64,000 nt of DNA, from NCBI GenBank assembly GCA_046348365.1, contig JAXMEL010000001.1, forward strand, positions 558,001 through 622,000, written 5' to 3'. The notes beneath the pieces are model-generated. The model was given only the letters and a program-made list of their open reading frames with translations, had not been told where the DNA came from and ran no database searches. Both the position numbers and the translations under genes were made by a program. How positions within the stretch are numbered: position 1 is the first letter of the stretch; each line of letters opens with the position of its first letter. Shown piece after piece: positions 26,438-36,253 of the stretch. The DNA is from JAEUPI01 sp046348365 (GTDB lineage: Bacteria; Pseudomonadota; Gammaproteobacteria; Burkholderiales; Burkholderiaceae_C).

Positions 26438-27922
26438 ATGGAAGACATCTCACCGGCCCGCCGGGCTCCCAGGGCCAGCAAGCTGCGGCTGGTGCTGACC
26501 TGCGCCTGCGCCTGCGCGCTGGCTGCCGGCTGCAGCACGCTCGCACCGCAGCGTCGCGCCGATCTGCCTGCGGTGCCGGTGCCCGCGCAATGGCAATCCG
26601 TGCAAGCGCAGGCGGCGCAGACTGCGAGTACCCCTGCCGCGCCTGACGCGCCGGCGCGCGACTGGTGGCGCGCGTTCGGCGATGCGCAGCTGAGCGCGTT
26701 GATCGAGCGCGCGCTGCAGGCCAACGCCAGCGTCGAGCAGGCGCAGGCCAATGTGCGTCGCGCACGCGCGCTGGTGGCCGTGCAGGCCGCGGGCCTGGCG
26801 CCGCAGCTCAACGCCGACGCCTCGGCTCAGCGCAGCAAGACGAGCGGCTTCGTCGCGCGCAACAGCTACAGCGTGGGGCTCGACGCCAGCTGGGAGGCCG
26901 ATCTCTTCGGCGCGCAGCGCTCGGCCGTCGACGCGGCCAGCGCCGACGCGCAGGCCGCGGCGATCGACCTCGGCGACACGCAGGTCTCGCTCGCCGCCGA
27001 GGTGGCGCTCGCCTACCAGCAATGGGCCGGCACCAAGGCGCGGCTGGCCGTGGCGCGCGAGAACCTCGCCGCGCAGGAAGAGACGCTGCAGATCACCGCC
27101 TGGCGCACGCAGGCCGGCCTCGCGAGCTCGCTGCAGCTCGAGCAGGCGCGCACCGCCACCGAGCAGACGCGCGCGCAGATCCCGGCGCTCGAGAGCACGC
27201 TCGCGCAGACGGCGCACGCGCTGGCCGTGCTCACCGGCCGCGCGCCGGGCGCGCTGCCGGAGCTGCAGGCGTCGGCTGCCACGCAGGCGCCGGCGGCGTC
27301 GCAGGCGGTCGCGGCCACGATTCCCGCCGACACGCTGCGCCAGCGCCCCGACGTGCGGCGCGCCGAGGCGCAGGTGCAGGCCGCCGCCGCGCGCGCGCAG
27401 CAGGCGCAGGCCGATCGGCTGCCGAGCCTGCGCCTGTCGGGCAACATCGGCCTCAGCGCGCTGACGATCGGCGCGCTCGGCAGCAGCGGCAGCGGTGTCG
27501 GCGCGTTGCTGGCGAGCCTGTCGGCACCGCTCTTCGACGGCGGCGCCCGCCGCGCGCAGGGCGAGGCACAAGACGCCGCGCTGGCCGCCGCCCGCGCCGC
27601 CTGGCGCGCCAGCGTGCTCGGCGCGCTGCGCGACGTGGAGAACGCGCTCGTCGCGCTGGCCAGCGCGCAGCAGCGCCGCGGCACGCTCGACCGTGCCGCC
27701 GAAGCCGCCGCGCAGGCCGCGCTGCTGGCGCGCGACCGCTACCGCAGCGGGTTGATCGACTTCCAGGTCGTGCTCGACACGCAGCGCACGCTGCTCAGCG
27801 CGCAAGACAGCCTCGTGGCCGCGCAGACCGACGTCGCGCAGGCGCAGGTGCAACTCATCAAGGCCCTCGGCGGCGGCTGGCGCAGCGACCTCGCGGCCGA
27901 CACGCCGGCCCCACGCACATGA
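26438..27922 (+). CDS. Outer-membrane efflux lipoprotein, OprM/NodT type
   Basis: The outer-membrane channel of a tripartite exporter, 494 residues. The N-terminal signal ends in a lipobox (LAAGC, with CSTLAP after cleavage). Two OEP repeats follow, with the family's long alanine-rich helices and beta strands: ADWEADLFGAQRS-like LDASWEADLFGAQRSAVDA in the first half, RPDVRRAEAQVQAA and SLSAPLFDGGARRAQ in the second. The stop overlaps the ATG of the adaptor gene (ATGA). It was assigned by the ordered neighbours: adaptor, ATPase and permease. Confidence 0.88.
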   Translation: MEDISPARRAPRASKLRLVLTCACACALAAGCSTLAPQRRADLPAVPVPAQWQSVQAQAAQTASTPAAPDAPARDWWRAFGDAQLSALIERALQANASVEQAQANVRRARALVAVQAAGLAPQLNADASAQRSKTSGFVARNSYSVGLDASWEADLFGAQRSAVDAASADAQAAAIDLGDTQVSLAAEVALAYQQWAGTKARLAVARENLAAQEETLQITAWRTQAGLASSLQLEQARTATEQTRAQIPALESTLAQTAHALAVLTGRAPGALPELQASAATQAPAASQAVAATIPADTLRQRPDVRRAEAQVQAAAARAQQAQADRLPSLRLSGNIGLSALTIGALGSSGSGVGALLASLSAPLFDGGARRAQGEAQDAALAAARAAWRASVLGALRDVENALVALASAQQRRGTLDRAAEAAAQAALLARDRYRSGLIDFQVVLDTQRTLLSAQDSLVAAQTDVAQAQVQLIKALGGGWRSDLAADTPAPRT

Positions 27923-29307
27923 ACGACACCACCACCGCTTCTCGCGCCGCGGCAGCCGCCGCGGCCCACCCTGCTGCCCCCGGCGCCACCGCGGCGCCTG
28001 CACCCGGCGCCGCGCTGCGCGACGTGCTCGCCGAAGCGCCGCGGCGCTGGTGGCAGCGCGCCACGCTGTGGATCACGCTCGTGCTCGCCGCCGCGATCGC
28101 CGCCGGCGCCTGGTGGTGGCTGGGCCGGCGCCAGGCCGATGCGCAGCCGCAGTTCATCACCGAGCCCGTCGTGCGCGCGACGCTCAACGTCACCGTCAGC
28201 GCCGACGGCACGCTGGCGCCGACGCGCTCGGTCAACATTGGCAGCGAGCTGTCGGGCACGGTGGCCAGCGTCGCGGTCGACGTCAACGATCGCGTCAAGA
28301 AGGGCCAGGTGCTGCTCGAGCTCGACACCGCCAAGCTGCGCGACCAGATCGCGCGCTCGCGCGCCGCGCTGGCCACCGCCGACGCACGCGTGGTGCAGGC
28401 CGCCGCCACGCTCAAGGAGGCGCAGGGCAACCTGGCGCGGCTCGAGGAGGTGTCTCGCCTGTCGGGCGGCAAGGTGCCGTCGCAGGCCGAGCTCGACACC
28501 GCGCGCGCCACGCTCGAGCGCGCCCGCGCCGACGAGGCGAGCGCCAAGGCCGGCGTGGCCGACGCGCGCGCGCAGGTGTCGACCGACACCACCAACCTCG
28601 GCAAGGCGTCGATCCGCTCGCCGATCGACGGCGTCGTGCTCACGCGCTCGGTCGACCCCGGCAACGCGGTGGCCGCGTCGCTGCAGGCGGTGACGCTCTT
28701 CACGCTCGCCGAGGACCTCACGCACCTGATGCTCGAGGTCAACGTCGACGAAACCGATGTCGGCCTGGTGCAGAACGGCCAGAAGGCCACCTTCACCGTC
28801 GGCGCGTACCTGAACCGCCGCTACCCGGCCACCGTGACGCGCGTGGCCTACGGTTCGACCAAGACCGACAACGTGGTCACCTACACCACGCGGCTCGATG
28901 TCGACAACCGCGACCTCACGCTGCGCCCGGGCATGACGGCGACGGCGACGATCCAGACCGCCGAGCGCACGCCCTCGCTGCTGGTGCCCAACACCGCGCT
29001 GCGCTTCACGCCGGCGCAGGCCGCCGCGGCCGCGCCGCCCGCCTCGGGCGGCGGCACCAGCATCGTGTCGAAGCTGATGATTCGTCCGCCGCAGGCCACC
29101 GGCGTGCGGCGCAGCGCCGGCGCGGCCGGCGGCCCGGGCGCGGGTGCGAGCCGGCAGATCTGGGTGCTGCACGATGGCCAGCCGGTGGCGGTGAACGTCG
29201 GCGTGGGCGCCAGCGACGGCCGGCGCACCGAGGTGTCGTCGCCGCAGCTCAAGGAAGGCGACGCGGTGATCGTCAGCCAGAAGAGCAACGCCGCCGCCAA
29301 GCCATGA
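27919..29307 (+). CDS. Periplasmic adaptor (membrane fusion) protein, MacA-like
   Basis: Connects the inner-membrane MacB-type transporter with the outer-membrane channel. 462 residues. An alanine/proline-rich cytoplasmic start is followed by one membrane helix (about residues 50-70) and a lipoyl-like half (NIGSELSGTVASVAVDVNDR). Next come a long helical hairpin (residues 130-210), the second lipoyl half (ASIRSPIDGVVLTRSVDPGN) and beta-barrel and membrane-proximal domains. Both ends overlap neighbouring genes by four bases. The glycine/serine-rich insert near residues 370-410 is not usual in MacA. Confidence 0.85.
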   Translation: MNDTTTASRAAAAAAAHPAAPGATAAPAPGAALRDVLAEAPRRWWQRATLWITLVLAAAIAAGAWWWLGRRQADAQPQFITEPVVRATLNVTVSADGTLAPTRSVNIGSELSGTVASVAVDVNDRVKKGQVLLELDTAKLRDQIARSRAALATADARVVQAAATLKEAQGNLARLEEVSRLSGGKVPSQAELDTARATLERARADEASAKAGVADARAQVSTDTTNLGKASIRSPIDGVVLTRSVDPGNAVAASLQAVTLFTLAEDLTHLMLEVNVDETDVGLVQNGQKATFTVGAYLNRRYPATVTRVAYGSTKTDNVVTYTTRLDVDNRDLTLRPGMTATATIQTAERTPSLLVPNTALRFTPAQAAAAAPPASGGGTSIVSKLMIRPPQATGVRRSAGAAGGPGAGASRQIWVLHDGQPVAVNVGVGASDGRRTEVSSPQLKEGDAVIVSQKSNAAAKP

Positions 29308-30083
29308 CAGCGGCCGCCGAGCCCGGCCGCGAGCCGCTGATCCGGCTGCGCGGCATCACCAAGGTCTATGGCCAGGGCCAGGCGGCGTTTCGCGCGCTCA
29401 AGGGCGTCGATCTCGACATCGACGACGGCGACTTCGTCGCCATCATGGGGCCCAGCGGCTCGGGCAAGTCGACGGCGATGAACCTGCTCGGCTGCCTCGA
29501 CGTGCCGACCAGCGGCGACTACATGTTCCGCGGCATCGCGGTGCAGAAGCTCTCGCGCAACGAGCGCGCGCTGCTGCGGCGGCGCTGCTTCGGCTTCGTG
29601 TTCCAGGGCTTCAACCTGCTCGCGCGCACCAGCGCGCAGGAGAACGTCGAGCTGCCGCTGCTGTACCGCGGCGAGAGCGCCGCCGCGCGCCATGCGCAGG
29701 CGCGCGCCGCGCTGGCGGCGGTGGGCCTCGCCGGCTGGGAGCATCACAAGCCGTCGGAGCTTTCCGGCGGCCAGCAGCAGCGCGTGGCCATCGCGCGGGC
29801 CATCGTCACGCAGCCGCAGCTGCTGCTCGCCGACGAGCCCACCGGCAACCTCGACACGCAGCGCGGCGCCGAGATCATGCGGCTGCTGTGGCGCCTGAAC
29901 CAGGAGCAGCGCATCACCGTGGTGATGGTCACGCACGAGAGCGACATGGCGGCCTATGCGCGGCGCGTGGTGCGCTTCGTCGACGGCGTGGTCGCCAGCG
30001 ACGAGCGCAACGCGCATCCGGCGGGGCTCGACGCGCCGGCGCCGCAAGCCACGGCGGCGGTCGAGACGGCGGGAGCGCACTGA
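29304..30083 (+). CDS. ABC exporter ATP-binding protein, MacB-type
   Basis: The ATPase of the exporter, 259 residues. It carries Walker A (MGPSGSGKST), Q-loop (VFQGFNLL), signature (LSGGQQQRVAIARAI), Walker B (LLLADEPTGNLD) and the H-loop histidine (VMVTHESDMA). It is of the LolD/MacB class. In E. coli MacB the ATPase and permease are fused; here they are separate genes, one base apart. A variable alanine-rich tail of about 30 residues follows the conserved core. Confidence 0.88.
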   Translation: MTAAAEPGREPLIRLRGITKVYGQGQAAFRALKGVDLDIDDGDFVAIMGPSGSGKSTAMNLLGCLDVPTSGDYMFRGIAVQKLSRNERALLRRRCFGFVFQGFNLLARTSAQENVELPLLYRGESAAARHAQARAALAAVGLAGWEHHKPSELSGGQQQRVAIARAIVTQPQLLLADEPTGNLDTQRGAEIMRLLWRLNQEQRITVVMVTHESDMAAYARRVVRFVDGVVASDERNAHPAGLDAPAPQATAAVETAGAH

Positions 30084-30084
30084 G

Positions 30085-31287
<1,203 letters not shown>

Positions 31288-31340
31288 GCGCGCGGCGGCG
31301 CGGTAGGCCCGGCGGCGCCGCAGCCACGTCATTACATGCG

Positions 31341-31378
31341 TGGACATGATCTGATCCGGCGCGTAATATCCGCGCATG
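31341..31378 (+). promoter_or_regulatory. Promoter giving a probably leaderless paaX-like transcript
   Basis: TGGACA (31341-31346) and TAATAT (31364-31369) are 17 bases apart, each close to the sigma-70 consensus. The predicted start, seven bases after the -10 box, coincides with the A of the ATG at 31376. No Shine-Dalgarno sequence can fit. Confidence 0.6.
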
Positions 31379-32236
31379 CCTGCCGACCCGCGGTCGCTCG
31401 TCCTCAGCCTGCTGCTCGGCGCTGAAGCCCGTGGCGGCGCGGCGCTCGGCGTGCGCGAGCTGATCGCCGCCTGCGCCCTCTTTCGCCTGCCCGAGAACAG
31501 CGTGCGCGTTGCCGTGGCGCGCGCGGTGGCCGCCGGATTGCTGGTGGCGCCGCAACGCGGCAGCTACGCGCTGGGGCCGCAGGCGCGCGCGCTGGCCGAC
31601 GAGGTCGGGCGCTGGCGGCAGCTCGACGCGCAGCTGCGCGATTGGCAAGGCGGCTGGATCGCCGTGCACGTCGGCGCCGCGGGCCGCAGCGACCGCAGCG
31701 CGCTGCGCGCACGCGAGCGCGCATTCAGCCTGCTCGGCCTGGCGCCCTTCGAGCGCGGTCTGCACCTGCGCCCCGACAACCTCGCGGGCGGCAGCGCCGG
31801 TCTGCGCGATCGGCTGCGGCACCTGATGCCCGCCGGCACCGAAGCCGGCACGGTGTTCGCGCTCGGCGAGCTGGCGCCGGCCGACAACGAACGCGCGATG
31901 TCGCTGTGGGACGCCGCCGCACTCGACGCCCACTACCGCCGCACCACGGCCCGGCTCGCGGCCTGGCTCGACAACGCACGCGCGCTGCCGCTCGACCGCG
32001 CCGCACGCCAGGCCTTCGAGCTGGGGCATGCCGCGATCCGCAGCCTGGTGTTCGACCCGCTGCTGCCCGCGCCGCTGGTCGACGCCGGCGCGCGCGCGCG
32101 CTTCATTCGCACCGTCGCCCGCTTCGACGACGCCGGCCAGACGATCTGGCAACGCTTCCTGACCCGTGCCCGCGCCGGCGCGGGAGCATCCGCCAAGGCG
32201 GAACCTGCCATTGCCCAAGAGGAGTTCGCCCGATGA
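31376..32236 (+). CDS. PaaX-family transcriptional regulator
   Basis: 286 residues. The N-terminal PaaX winged-helix shows SLVLSLLLGAEARGG, ELIAACALFRLPENSVRVAV and ARAVAAGLLVAPQRGSYAL. The central and C-terminal PaaX domains follow (RDWQGGWIAVHVGAAG, ERGLHLRPDNLAGG). PaaX proteins usually repress phenylacetate genes and bind an aryl-CoA thioester. Here the only linked gene is an AidB-like acyl-CoA dehydrogenase, whose ATG overlaps this stop (ATGA). Control of that gene in response to a CoA ester is therefore likely, but no phenylacetate genes are present in the window. Confidence 0.82.
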   Translation: MPADPRSLVLSLLLGAEARGGAALGVRELIAACALFRLPENSVRVAVARAVAAGLLVAPQRGSYALGPQARALADEVGRWRQLDAQLRDWQGGWIAVHVGAAGRSDRSALRARERAFSLLGLAPFERGLHLRPDNLAGGSAGLRDRLRHLMPAGTEAGTVFALGELAPADNERAMSLWDAAALDAHYRRTTARLAAWLDNARALPLDRAARQAFELGHAAIRSLVFDPLLPAPLVDAGARARFIRTVARFDDAGQTIWQRFLTRARAGAGASAKAEPAIAQEEFAR

Positions 32237-33924
32237 ACGCACCCGACAAGCTGACGCCCTCGCATGTCTACCTGGCCGAGACGCACGAACCCATCAACCT
32301 CGGCACCGAGCTGGAAAACCTCGACCTCTACCGCGAAGACCGCGCGCTGGTCGACGCGGTTCAGCGCGAAGGCGCGGCCTGGGCCGACGACGCGCTCGGC
32401 CGCTTCGGGCGCCTCGTCGGCTCGGCCGAGTACCTCGAGCTGGGCGTGCTCGCCAACCAGAACCCGCCGCTGCTCGAAACGCACGACCGCTTCGGCCGCC
32501 GCCTCGATCTGGTGAAGTTCCACCCCGCCTACCACCAGCTGATGCGCACGGCCATCGAGCACGGCCTGCACGCGTCGCCGTGGGCCGAGCCGAAGCCCGG
32601 CGCGCACGTGGCCCGCGCGGCCCACGTCTACATCCAGACGCAGGCCGAGGCCGGCCACGGCTGCCCGATCACGATGACCTTCGCCGCCGTGCCGGCGCTG
32701 CAGACCACGCCGGCGCTCGCGAAGGCGTGGCTGCCGAAGATCACCGCGCGCAGCTACGACCCGCGCAACGTGCCCGATGCGCTGAAGGCGGGCCTGACGA
32801 TCGGCATGGCGATGACCGAGAAGCAAGGCGGCTCCGACGTGCGCGCCAACACCACGCGCGCCTACCCGCTCGGTGCCGCGCGCGGCACCGGCGCCGCCTA
32901 CGAGCTGGTGGGCCACAAGTACTTCGTCTCGGCGCCGATGTGCGATGCCTTCCTCGTGCTGGCGCAGGCACCCGGCGGCCTCTCGTGCTTCCTGCTGCCG
33001 CGCTGGCGGCCCGACGGCACCAAGAACCCGCTGCAGGTGCTGCGCCTGAAGCGCAAGATGGGCAACGTCTCCAACGCCAGCAGCGAGACCGAGCTGCGCG
33101 GCGCGCTGGCCTGGATGGTCGGCGACGAAGGCCGCGGCGTGCGCACCATCATCGAGATGGTGGCGATGACGCGCTTCGACTGCATGGTCGGCTCGACGGC
33201 CGGCCAGCGCGCGGCGGTGGCGCAGGCGCTGCACCACTGCAGCGTGCGCTCGGCCTTCGGCCGCGTGCTCAACCAGCAGCCGGCGATGCAGAACGTGCTC
33301 GCCGACCTGGTGCTCGAGCACGAAGGCTCGCTGGCGCTGACGATGCGCCTGGCGCGCGCGCTGGACCACCGCAGCGATGCGCACGAGGACGCGCTGGTGC
33401 GGCTGGTCACCGCCGTCGGCAAGTACTGGATCTGCAAGCGCACGCCGCAGCACGCCGCCGAGGCCATGGAATGCATCGGCGGCAGCGGCGTGATGGAAGA
33501 CGGCCCCTTCCCGCGCCTGTACCGCGAGGCGCCGGTCAACGCGATCTGGGAGGGTAGCGGCAACGTGCAGTGCCTCGACGTGCTGCGCGCGATGCACAAG
33601 ACGCCGGCGGTGATCGGCGCCTTCTTCGCCGAACTCGACAAAGCGCGCGGCAGCCATGCCTTGCTCGACCGCTGGGTGGCGGCGCTGCGCAACGAGTTCA
33701 CCGACCACGCCGAGATGGAATACCGGGCGCGCGACGTGGTCGACCGCATGGCGCTGGCGATGCAGGCCGCGTTGCTGGTGCAGCATGCGCCGGCCGGCGT
33801 GGCCGATGCCTTCTGCGCGTCGCGGCTCGAAGGCACCGGGCAGCGCCTGTTCGGCACGCTGCCGCGCGGCGTCGACTGCGCGGCGATCATCGAGCGCGCG
33901 ACGCCGAGGGCGATGGCGGCTTGA
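32233..33924 (+). CDS. Acyl-CoA dehydrogenase of the AidB type
   Basis: A flavoprotein of 563 residues that follows AidB over its whole length, including family segments absent from ordinary acyl-CoA dehydrogenases. These are EGAAWADDALGRFGRLVGSA, FHPAYHQLMRTA, MTEKQGGSDVRANTTRA, KMGNVSNASSE and REAPVNAIWEGSGNVQCLDV. E. coli AidB belongs to the adaptive response to DNA alkylation and binds DNA, with weak dehydrogenase activity. In Burkholderiales close relatives are often called isovaleryl-CoA dehydrogenases, so both roles stay open. Co-transcription with a PaaX-like regulator favours a metabolic role. Confidence 0.85.
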   Translation: MNAPDKLTPSHVYLAETHEPINLGTELENLDLYREDRALVDAVQREGAAWADDALGRFGRLVGSAEYLELGVLANQNPPLLETHDRFGRRLDLVKFHPAYHQLMRTAIEHGLHASPWAEPKPGAHVARAAHVYIQTQAEAGHGCPITMTFAAVPALQTTPALAKAWLPKITARSYDPRNVPDALKAGLTIGMAMTEKQGGSDVRANTTRAYPLGAARGTGAAYELVGHKYFVSAPMCDAFLVLAQAPGGLSCFLLPRWRPDGTKNPLQVLRLKRKMGNVSNASSETELRGALAWMVGDEGRGVRTIIEMVAMTRFDCMVGSTAGQRAAVAQALHHCSVRSAFGRVLNQQPAMQNVLADLVLEHEGSLALTMRLARALDHRSDAHEDALVRLVTAVGKYWICKRTPQHAAEAMECIGGSGVMEDGPFPRLYREAPVNAIWEGSGNVQCLDVLRAMHKTPAVIGAFFAELDKARGSHALLDRWVAALRNEFTDHAEMEYRARDVVDRMALAMQAALLVQHAPAGVADAFCASRLEGTGQRLFGTLPRGVDCAAIIERATPRAMAA

Positions 33925-34058
33925 GCACGGGCATGCCGGCGCTCGGCACGTGGCCGGCGCCGGCAATTTGGGCGATCTCACCGTATATCGGGCGGCGCCG
34001 GTGACCTACCGTGCTGCTGTGCCTGCGCATCGCGCAGGGCCCGAACCGGAGTCGCCCT

Positions 34059-35306
34059 ATGCCCACTGCCGTTCCCAGCCCCGCGCCCGCGCGCCGGCTG
34101 CTGTGGCTGTTCGCCCTCGCCCTCGCCCTCGCCGCATCGTCCGCGGCCCGCGCCGACGCCGTCACCGACTGGAACAAGCGCTCAGGCGAATTCATCGTCG
34201 CGTCGGGCCTCGGCACGCCGCCCACGGCGCGCATGATGGCGATCGCGCACACCGCCGCGTTCGAGGCGGCCAACGCGATCACGCGGCGCTACCCGGCGGC
34301 GAGCCGCCTGCGCCTGGACGCGCCGGCCGACGCGTCGGTCGACGCGGCGATCGCCGCCGCGCACCGCGTGGCGTGGACGGCGCTGCTGCCGGCGCAGCAG
34401 GCGCTGGTCGAGTCGAGCTACCGCGCCGCGGTCGATGCGATCGCCGACACCACGGCGCGGCAGGCCGGCATCGCCATCGGCGAGCGTGCGGCGCGCGAGC
34501 TTCTCGCGCAGCGCGCTGACGACGGCGCCACGACCGCAGAGGCGTATCGGCCGCTGGCGGTCGCCGGCCGCTACGTGCCGACCGCGCTGCCGGCGGTGCC
34601 GCAGTGGCCGCAGCGCCGGCCGTGGTTGCTGAGCAGCGCGGCGCAGTTCCGCCCCGGCCCGCCGCCGGCGCTGACGAGCGAGCGCTGGGCGCGCGACTAC
34701 AACGAGATCAAGGCGCTCGGCGGCCGCCGCAGTACGCAGCGCAGCACCGAGCAGACGGCCGTCGCGCGCTTCTGGGAGACGACGCTGGCGCCGGTGTACC
34801 ACGGCGTCGCGCGCGGCATCGCCGACGCGCCCGGGCGCGAGACGCTGCGCAACGCGCGGCTGTTCGCCGCGCTGACGCAGGCGCTGGACGACGCCATGAT
34901 CGCCATCTACGACGCCAAGTACCACCATGCGTTCTGGCGTCCGATCACCGCCATCCGCAACGGCGACCTCGACGGCAACGACGCCACCGAGCGCGACGCG
35001 TCGTGGACGCCGTTCATCGACACGCCGATGCATCCGGAGTATCCGTGCGCGCATTGCATCCAGGCCGGCGTCGTCGGCGCGATCGTGCGCGCCGAGTTGG
35101 GCGCCGGCGCCGTGCCCGCGCTGAGCACGACCAGCGCGTCGGCCGGCGGCGCGCAGCGACGCTGGTCGAGCGTCGACGCCTTCGAGCAGGAAGTCGGCGA
35201 TGCCCGCGTCTGGGACGGCGTGCACTTCCGCTTCTCGACCGAGGTCGGTCTCGACATGGGTCGGCGCATCGGCGCGCTGGCGGTGTCGCGCTTTCTCGGC
35301 GAGTGA
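34059..35306 (+). CDS. Secreted vanadium-dependent haloperoxidase/PAP2-like protein
   Basis: ATG at 34059 is preceded by GGAG and gives 415 residues. A signal peptide ends at SSAARA, so the protein is periplasmic or secreted. The PAP2/haloperoxidase core is in the second half: DAKYHHAFWRPITAIRNGD, then MHPEYPCAHCIQAG, the family's SGH-like phosphate/vanadate site in a divergent form, and a C-terminal FRFSTEVGLDMGRRIGAL helix. Many such proteins are phosphatases or of unknown activity. Nothing here proves halide oxidation. A methyltransferase starts six bases downstream. Confidence 0.75.
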   Translation: MPTAVPSPAPARRLLWLFALALALAASSAARADAVTDWNKRSGEFIVASGLGTPPTARMMAIAHTAAFEAANAITRRYPAASRLRLDAPADASVDAAIAAAHRVAWTALLPAQQALVESSYRAAVDAIADTTARQAGIAIGERAARELLAQRADDGATTAEAYRPLAVAGRYVPTALPAVPQWPQRRPWLLSSAAQFRPGPPPALTSERWARDYNEIKALGGRRSTQRSTEQTAVARFWETTLAPVYHGVARGIADAPGRETLRNARLFAALTQALDDAMIAIYDAKYHHAFWRPITAIRNGDLDGNDATERDASWTPFIDTPMHPEYPCAHCIQAGVVGAIVRAELGAGAVPALSTTSASAGGAQRRWSSVDAFEQEVGDARVWDGVHFRFSTEVGLDMGRRIGALAVSRFLGE

Positions 35307-35312
35307 CGCGCG

Positions 35313-36119
35313 ATGAACGACCACACCCGCGCCGACGGCTGGCAGCGCGGCGACGCCTACGAACGCTACATGGGCCGCTGGAGCCGGCAGCTGGCGCCGC
35401 GCTTCCTGCGCTGGCTCGATGCGCCGGCCGGCTTGCGCTGGCTCGACGTCGGCTGTGGCACCGGCGCGCTCAGCGCGGCGATCGTCGAGTCGTGCGCGCC
35501 GGCGTGCGTGATCGGCGCCGATCCGTCGGCCGGCTTCCTGGCCAGCGCCGGCGAGCGGCTCGGGCCGCGCGTCGCGCTGCATCGTGCGCCGGCCGACGCG
35601 CTGCCGCTGTCGGCTGCGGCGGTCGACGTCGCGGCGGCGTCGCTGGTGTTGAACTTCGTACCCGACGCGCCCGCCGCGTTGCGCGAGATGGTCCGCGTCA
35701 CGGCCGCCGGCGGCTGCGTCGCGGCGTGCGTGTGGGACTACGCACGCAAGATGGACCTGATCCGCCGCTACTGGGATGCCGCGGCGCGGCTGCAGCTGGT
35801 GGCGCCGGGCCAGCACCAGGGCGAGCGGTTTGCCCTGTGCCATCCCGACGCGCTGGCCGCGGCGTTCACCGCCGCCGGCCTGATGCAGGTGAGCGTGTCG
35901 GCGATCGAGCTGCCGCTGGTGTTCGCCGACTTCGACGACTACTGGCTGCCCTTCCTCGGCGGCCAGGGCCCGGCGCCGGCGCACGCCGTGGGCCTGAGCG
36001 CGGCCGCGCGTGACCGACTGCGCGACGCCATCCGCGCCGAGCTGCCGCTGCAGGGCGACGGCCGCATCGTGCTCGGCGCACGTGCACTGGCCGCGAGGGG
36101 CACCGTGGCGGGTCGATAG
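35313..36119 (+). CDS. Class I SAM-dependent methyltransferase
   Basis: 268 residues with the methyltransferase-11 pattern. Motif I is LRWLDVGCGTGALSAAI (about residues 42-58), the acidic residue of motif II is in VIGADPSAGFL, and VDVAAASLVLNFVPD and REMVRVTAAGGCV are motifs IV and V. The start YERYMGRWSRQLAPRFLRWL is typical of a small-molecule methyltransferase group of unknown substrate. It is close to the haloperoxidase-like gene and may be co-transcribed with it. Confidence 0.8.
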   Translation: MNDHTRADGWQRGDAYERYMGRWSRQLAPRFLRWLDAPAGLRWLDVGCGTGALSAAIVESCAPACVIGADPSAGFLASAGERLGPRVALHRAPADALPLSAAAVDVAAASLVLNFVPDAPAALREMVRVTAAGGCVAACVWDYARKMDLIRRYWDAAARLQLVAPGQHQGERFALCHPDALAAAFTAAGLMQVSVSAIELPLVFADFDDYWLPFLGGQGPAPAHAVGLSAAARDRLRDAIRAELPLQGDGRIVLGARALAARGTVAGR

Positions 36120-36253
36120 GAGGTCGCGTTGAAATCTCCTTCGCCGCGGTAGGGGCGGAAGGTTGCGCCGAGACTGAACTAGCATCGCCGCTGGAGCGGA
36201 CAAGCCGCCGCGCGCATCGGACGCGTGCGGCGCGCTCCGCGCGGGGGCTGGCG

